DNA from: Apteryx mantelli
Lineage: Eukaryota > Chordata > Aves > Apterygiformes > Apterygidae
NCBI RefSeq assembly: GCF_036417845.1
Contig: NC_089978.1
Coordinates: forward strand, 161,321,962 to 161,385,961
Reading direction: 5' to 3'
DNA length: 64,000 nt
A model generated the notes under the pieces. The model had not been told where the DNA came from. It did no database searches and saw only the letters and a list, made by a program, of their open reading frames with translations. The translations under genes were made by a program, and so were the position numbers. Every line of letters starts with the position of its first letter. The first letter of the stretch is position 1. Positions 62,300 to 64,000 of the stretch are shown here, piece after piece.

Positions 62300-62668
62300 C
62301 TTCTGCACCACGGCGTCCAGGGCGGCGGCCAGCTCGCCCCGCTGCCGCGCCGAGGCCTCCCTCTCGCGGCTGCTCCGCCCGACCTCCTCCCGCAGCTGCC
62401 GCACGTACCAGCCGGCGGGCAGCGCGGCGCCCAGCACCACCGCGGCGCCCAGCAGCAGCGCCCAGCCGCGCCGCGGGCCGCCGCCGCCCGAGCGGCCCCC
62501 GCCGCCGGCCGCCGCGCCGCGCCCGCCGCGGCCCTGCGCCGCCGCCGCCGGCCGCCGCGCCGCCTCCTCGGCGCCGCCGGGCTGCGCGCCCCGCTCAGCG
62601 GCGGCGGCGGCGGCGGCGGCGGCGGGCGGGCTGCCCCCCTTGGGGCCCCGGTGCTTGGCGGCCGACAT
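62300..62668 (-). CDS. CKAP4: CKAP4 exon 1, cytosolic tail and membrane anchor
   Basis: This is the first coding exon of CKAP4: 123 codons from ATG at 62668 to donor AAG before GTAGCG. Residues 1-68 are the cytosolic tail, beginning MSAAKHRGPKGGSPP (human MPSAKQRGSKGG), then nine alanines and Gly/Arg/Ala-rich sequence. In mammals this tail binds microtubules under phosphorylation control. Residues about 69-89 (WALLLGAAVVLGAALPAGWY) form the single transmembrane segment, preceded by PRR, giving type II topology. Residues 90-123 (QLREEVGRSSREREASARQR onward) start the luminal coiled coil. The exon joins in phase with exon 2 (…VVQK + VRSLQATFG, human VEQK + VQSLQATFG). The tail is about 40 residues shorter than human and contains no cysteine, so the juxtamembrane palmitoylation site is absent. 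An upstream in-frame ATG at 62917 is considered part of the promoter or 5' UTR. Confidence 0.93.
62598..62624. repeat. CKAP4: (GCG)n coding repeat, CKAP4 poly-alanine
   Basis: About nine GCG units on the plus strand that encode the nine-alanine run in the cytosolic tail. Such tracts are often length-variable. Confidence 0.9.
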
Positions 62669-62711
62669 GGCGGGAGGCCGCCGCCGTGGTGCGCGCAGCG
62701 GCAGAGGCAGC

Positions 62712-62732
62712 GGGAGCGGGAGCGGGAGCGGG
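62712..62732 (+). promoter_or_regulatory. GGGAGC repeats upstream of CKAP4 ATG
   Basis: Four GGG tracts, each separated by AGC, lie about 45 bases upstream of the CKAP4 start codon on the template strand. The pattern can form a quadruplex or a related GGGAGCG-type tetrahelical fold. In the sense transcript it is a GCTCCC repeat. Confidence 0.65.
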
Positions 62733-62849
62733 CGAGCCTGCCGCGGCGCGCTGGGGGCGGGGGCGGCGGCCCCGGCAGCGCCCCGCTCCCCGCCCCGCCG
62801 GCCCGGCCCCCGGCCCGGCCCCGCTCCCCGCCCCGGCCCTCGACGTGTT

Positions 62850-64000
62850 CTGCATGGGGAGAAGGGGGGAAGAATGTGTGCTAGACCTGCTGCGTCTGGG
62901 TGGAAGGGAGATACCACGTGGGAATAACTTTAAATCTTCTTTTGAAAAATTCCTCACATTTTCCAGCATCACACAGTGCTGCTTAAAACCTTTTCAGAAA
63001 CTGAGTAGTTATGTCTTGCTATCCTGTATTTGTCTGATTGTGGAAACTCGAAAAAAACCCTACAAAATAGCTCCCCGTCTGTCTGTTTTGGGATGGACTA
63101 TAAGACAAATGATACCTTAGAAAAACGTAGATGTTTCAAAAACGTGCCTTGATTGCACCAGTATCGTACCCTTTTTTACATCATTTAGCCTAACTCTGGA
63201 CAGGTTACGTAGTGACTATTGTTTGATAGGCATCTAACTGCGCTACCAGTTCCCTACACAATTGTATGACGATTTATGGTCTAGACCAGTCAGTCCAGCC
63301 CTGCTGTTCAGTGATGTGTTAAGAGGGAGTTAACTTATTTTTATGTAACGGTATCCATGTATTGTGTGCACTGCAAGACCAAGGCGTGCCACTGCATCTT
63401 ATTTTTGTAACTATGGGTTACAATTCTGGAAGTGATTCCTAATGACAAGAAGGAACTGAGGCATGTTTTTTCTTTTAACTTCAATAGGTACAATGCAGGC
63501 AACAGCAATGCAAAGTTCTTCATATACTAGTTCATAGCATACATTCCTCCTGTCATTGCTTTGCCTTCCTTAGTTCTTGAGCCCCCTGCGCTGATATATT
63601 TTTCATTGTGCCCTTTGCAATCGGAAGCAAGGCTTCCATAAAATGTGTTTTGAGAGTTGCCTAAAGATTCAAGGCAAGATTCATACTGGAGCTTACTATT
63701 TCAGGCTTAGTAGAAGCTGGCTTGCAATCGTGTGGTGTCTGCAAATTGCTGGCAGCTTCCAAGAGGCGCTTGGATCCCAGATTCGGCACCCAGGGCATTG
63801 TTGTGACAGCAAGTGTCCGATGTGACGGAGTAAGTAATTGGAGAATCCTAAAAACAAAAACACGCACAAAAATCCTCTCCACTGGTTCTGTGCCAACACT
63901 TCCCTGTGCTTCAGACAGAAAGGAAGCTGCAAATTTTCTAAACACTCCCTTTCTAATATCCTCCCACCCTCTAGACATACTCGGTAGCTATGATGTCAGG
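62850..64000. other. Upstream of CKAP4, no gene seen
   Basis: AT-rich unique sequence beyond the CKAP4 CpG island. Open frames are short, and none resembles TCP11L2, the next gene on the right in human. No repeat was recognised. Confidence 0.6.

Larger units (their letters stand above)
61690..62850. promoter_or_regulatory. CKAP4: CKAP4 CpG island and promoter region
   Basis: Very GC- and CpG-rich sequence spans CKAP4 exon 1, the start of its intron and about 180 bases upstream of the start codon. Composition drops to AT-rich above about 62850. GGGCGGGG-type GC boxes occur on the minus strand upstream of the start, around 62760-62840. No TATA box was recognised. The transcription start is not determined. 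Confidence 0.8.

Noticed and set aside
62669..62917. N-terminal extension of CKAP4 from an ATG at 62917
   Set aside because: The added 83 residues are low-complexity (Leu-Pro repeats from the GGGAGC tract) and the conserved protein starts at MSAAK as in human MPSAK.
1..64000. CRISPR arrays, operons, phage, tRNA or rRNA genes
   Set aside because: No regularly spaced repeats, no compact coding clusters and no recognised tRNA or rRNA sequence; the window is vertebrate nuclear DNA.

Overview
This window looks like part of a bird genome, or that of a related archosaur or reptile. It is AT-rich over most of its length, with two sharp GC- and CpG-rich islands at vertebrate-type first exons. Open reading frames elsewhere are short and scattered. 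I see no Alu or L1-like repeats. What I do see is a decayed CR1-type LINE fragment, MIR/CORE-type SINE remnants and a family of palindromic repeats familiar from bird, crocodile and turtle sequence. The species cannot be fixed from this window.

Two protein-coding genes can be supported, both on the minus strand. The first is NUAK1, an AMPK-related protein kinase. Its first coding exon is at 29437-29706 and its second at 3680-3800. The exons join in phase, about 25.6 kb of intron lies between them, and the remaining exons must lie beyond the left edge. The second is CKAP4 (CLIMP-63/p63), an ER-sheet and microtubule-linking coiled-coil membrane protein. It is complete in two coding exons: 62300-62668 (N-terminus and membrane segment) and 56528-57859 (luminal coiled coil). 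Its 3' UTR is about 2 kb and ends near a single canonical poly(A) signal at 54583-54588. The neighbouring pair, in the same orientation, agrees with the known NUAK1-CKAP4 order on human 12q23.

Layout: 1-3679 is NUAK1 intron 2 (partial); 3680-3800 NUAK1 exon 2; 3801-29436 NUAK1 intron 1 with ancient repeats and simple repeats; 29250-30000 the NUAK1 CpG island and promoter region; 30000-54560 intergenic DNA; 54565-56527 CKAP4 3' UTR; 56528-57859 CKAP4 exon 2; 57860-62299 CKAP4 intron; 61690-62850 CKAP4 CpG island with exon 1; 62850-64000 upstream DNA with no recognised gene. The two genes are not known to work in one pathway; they are simply neighbours.

No new multi-gene system was found. The points most worth a second look are: the CKAP4 protein contains no cysteine at all, so the palmitoylated juxtamembrane cysteine known in the mammalian protein is missing; an interlocked inverted-repeat, CpG-rich patch lies inside NUAK1 intron 1; a GC-rich block between the genes is bounded by good splice sites; and a palindromic ancient repeat family recurs in the window.
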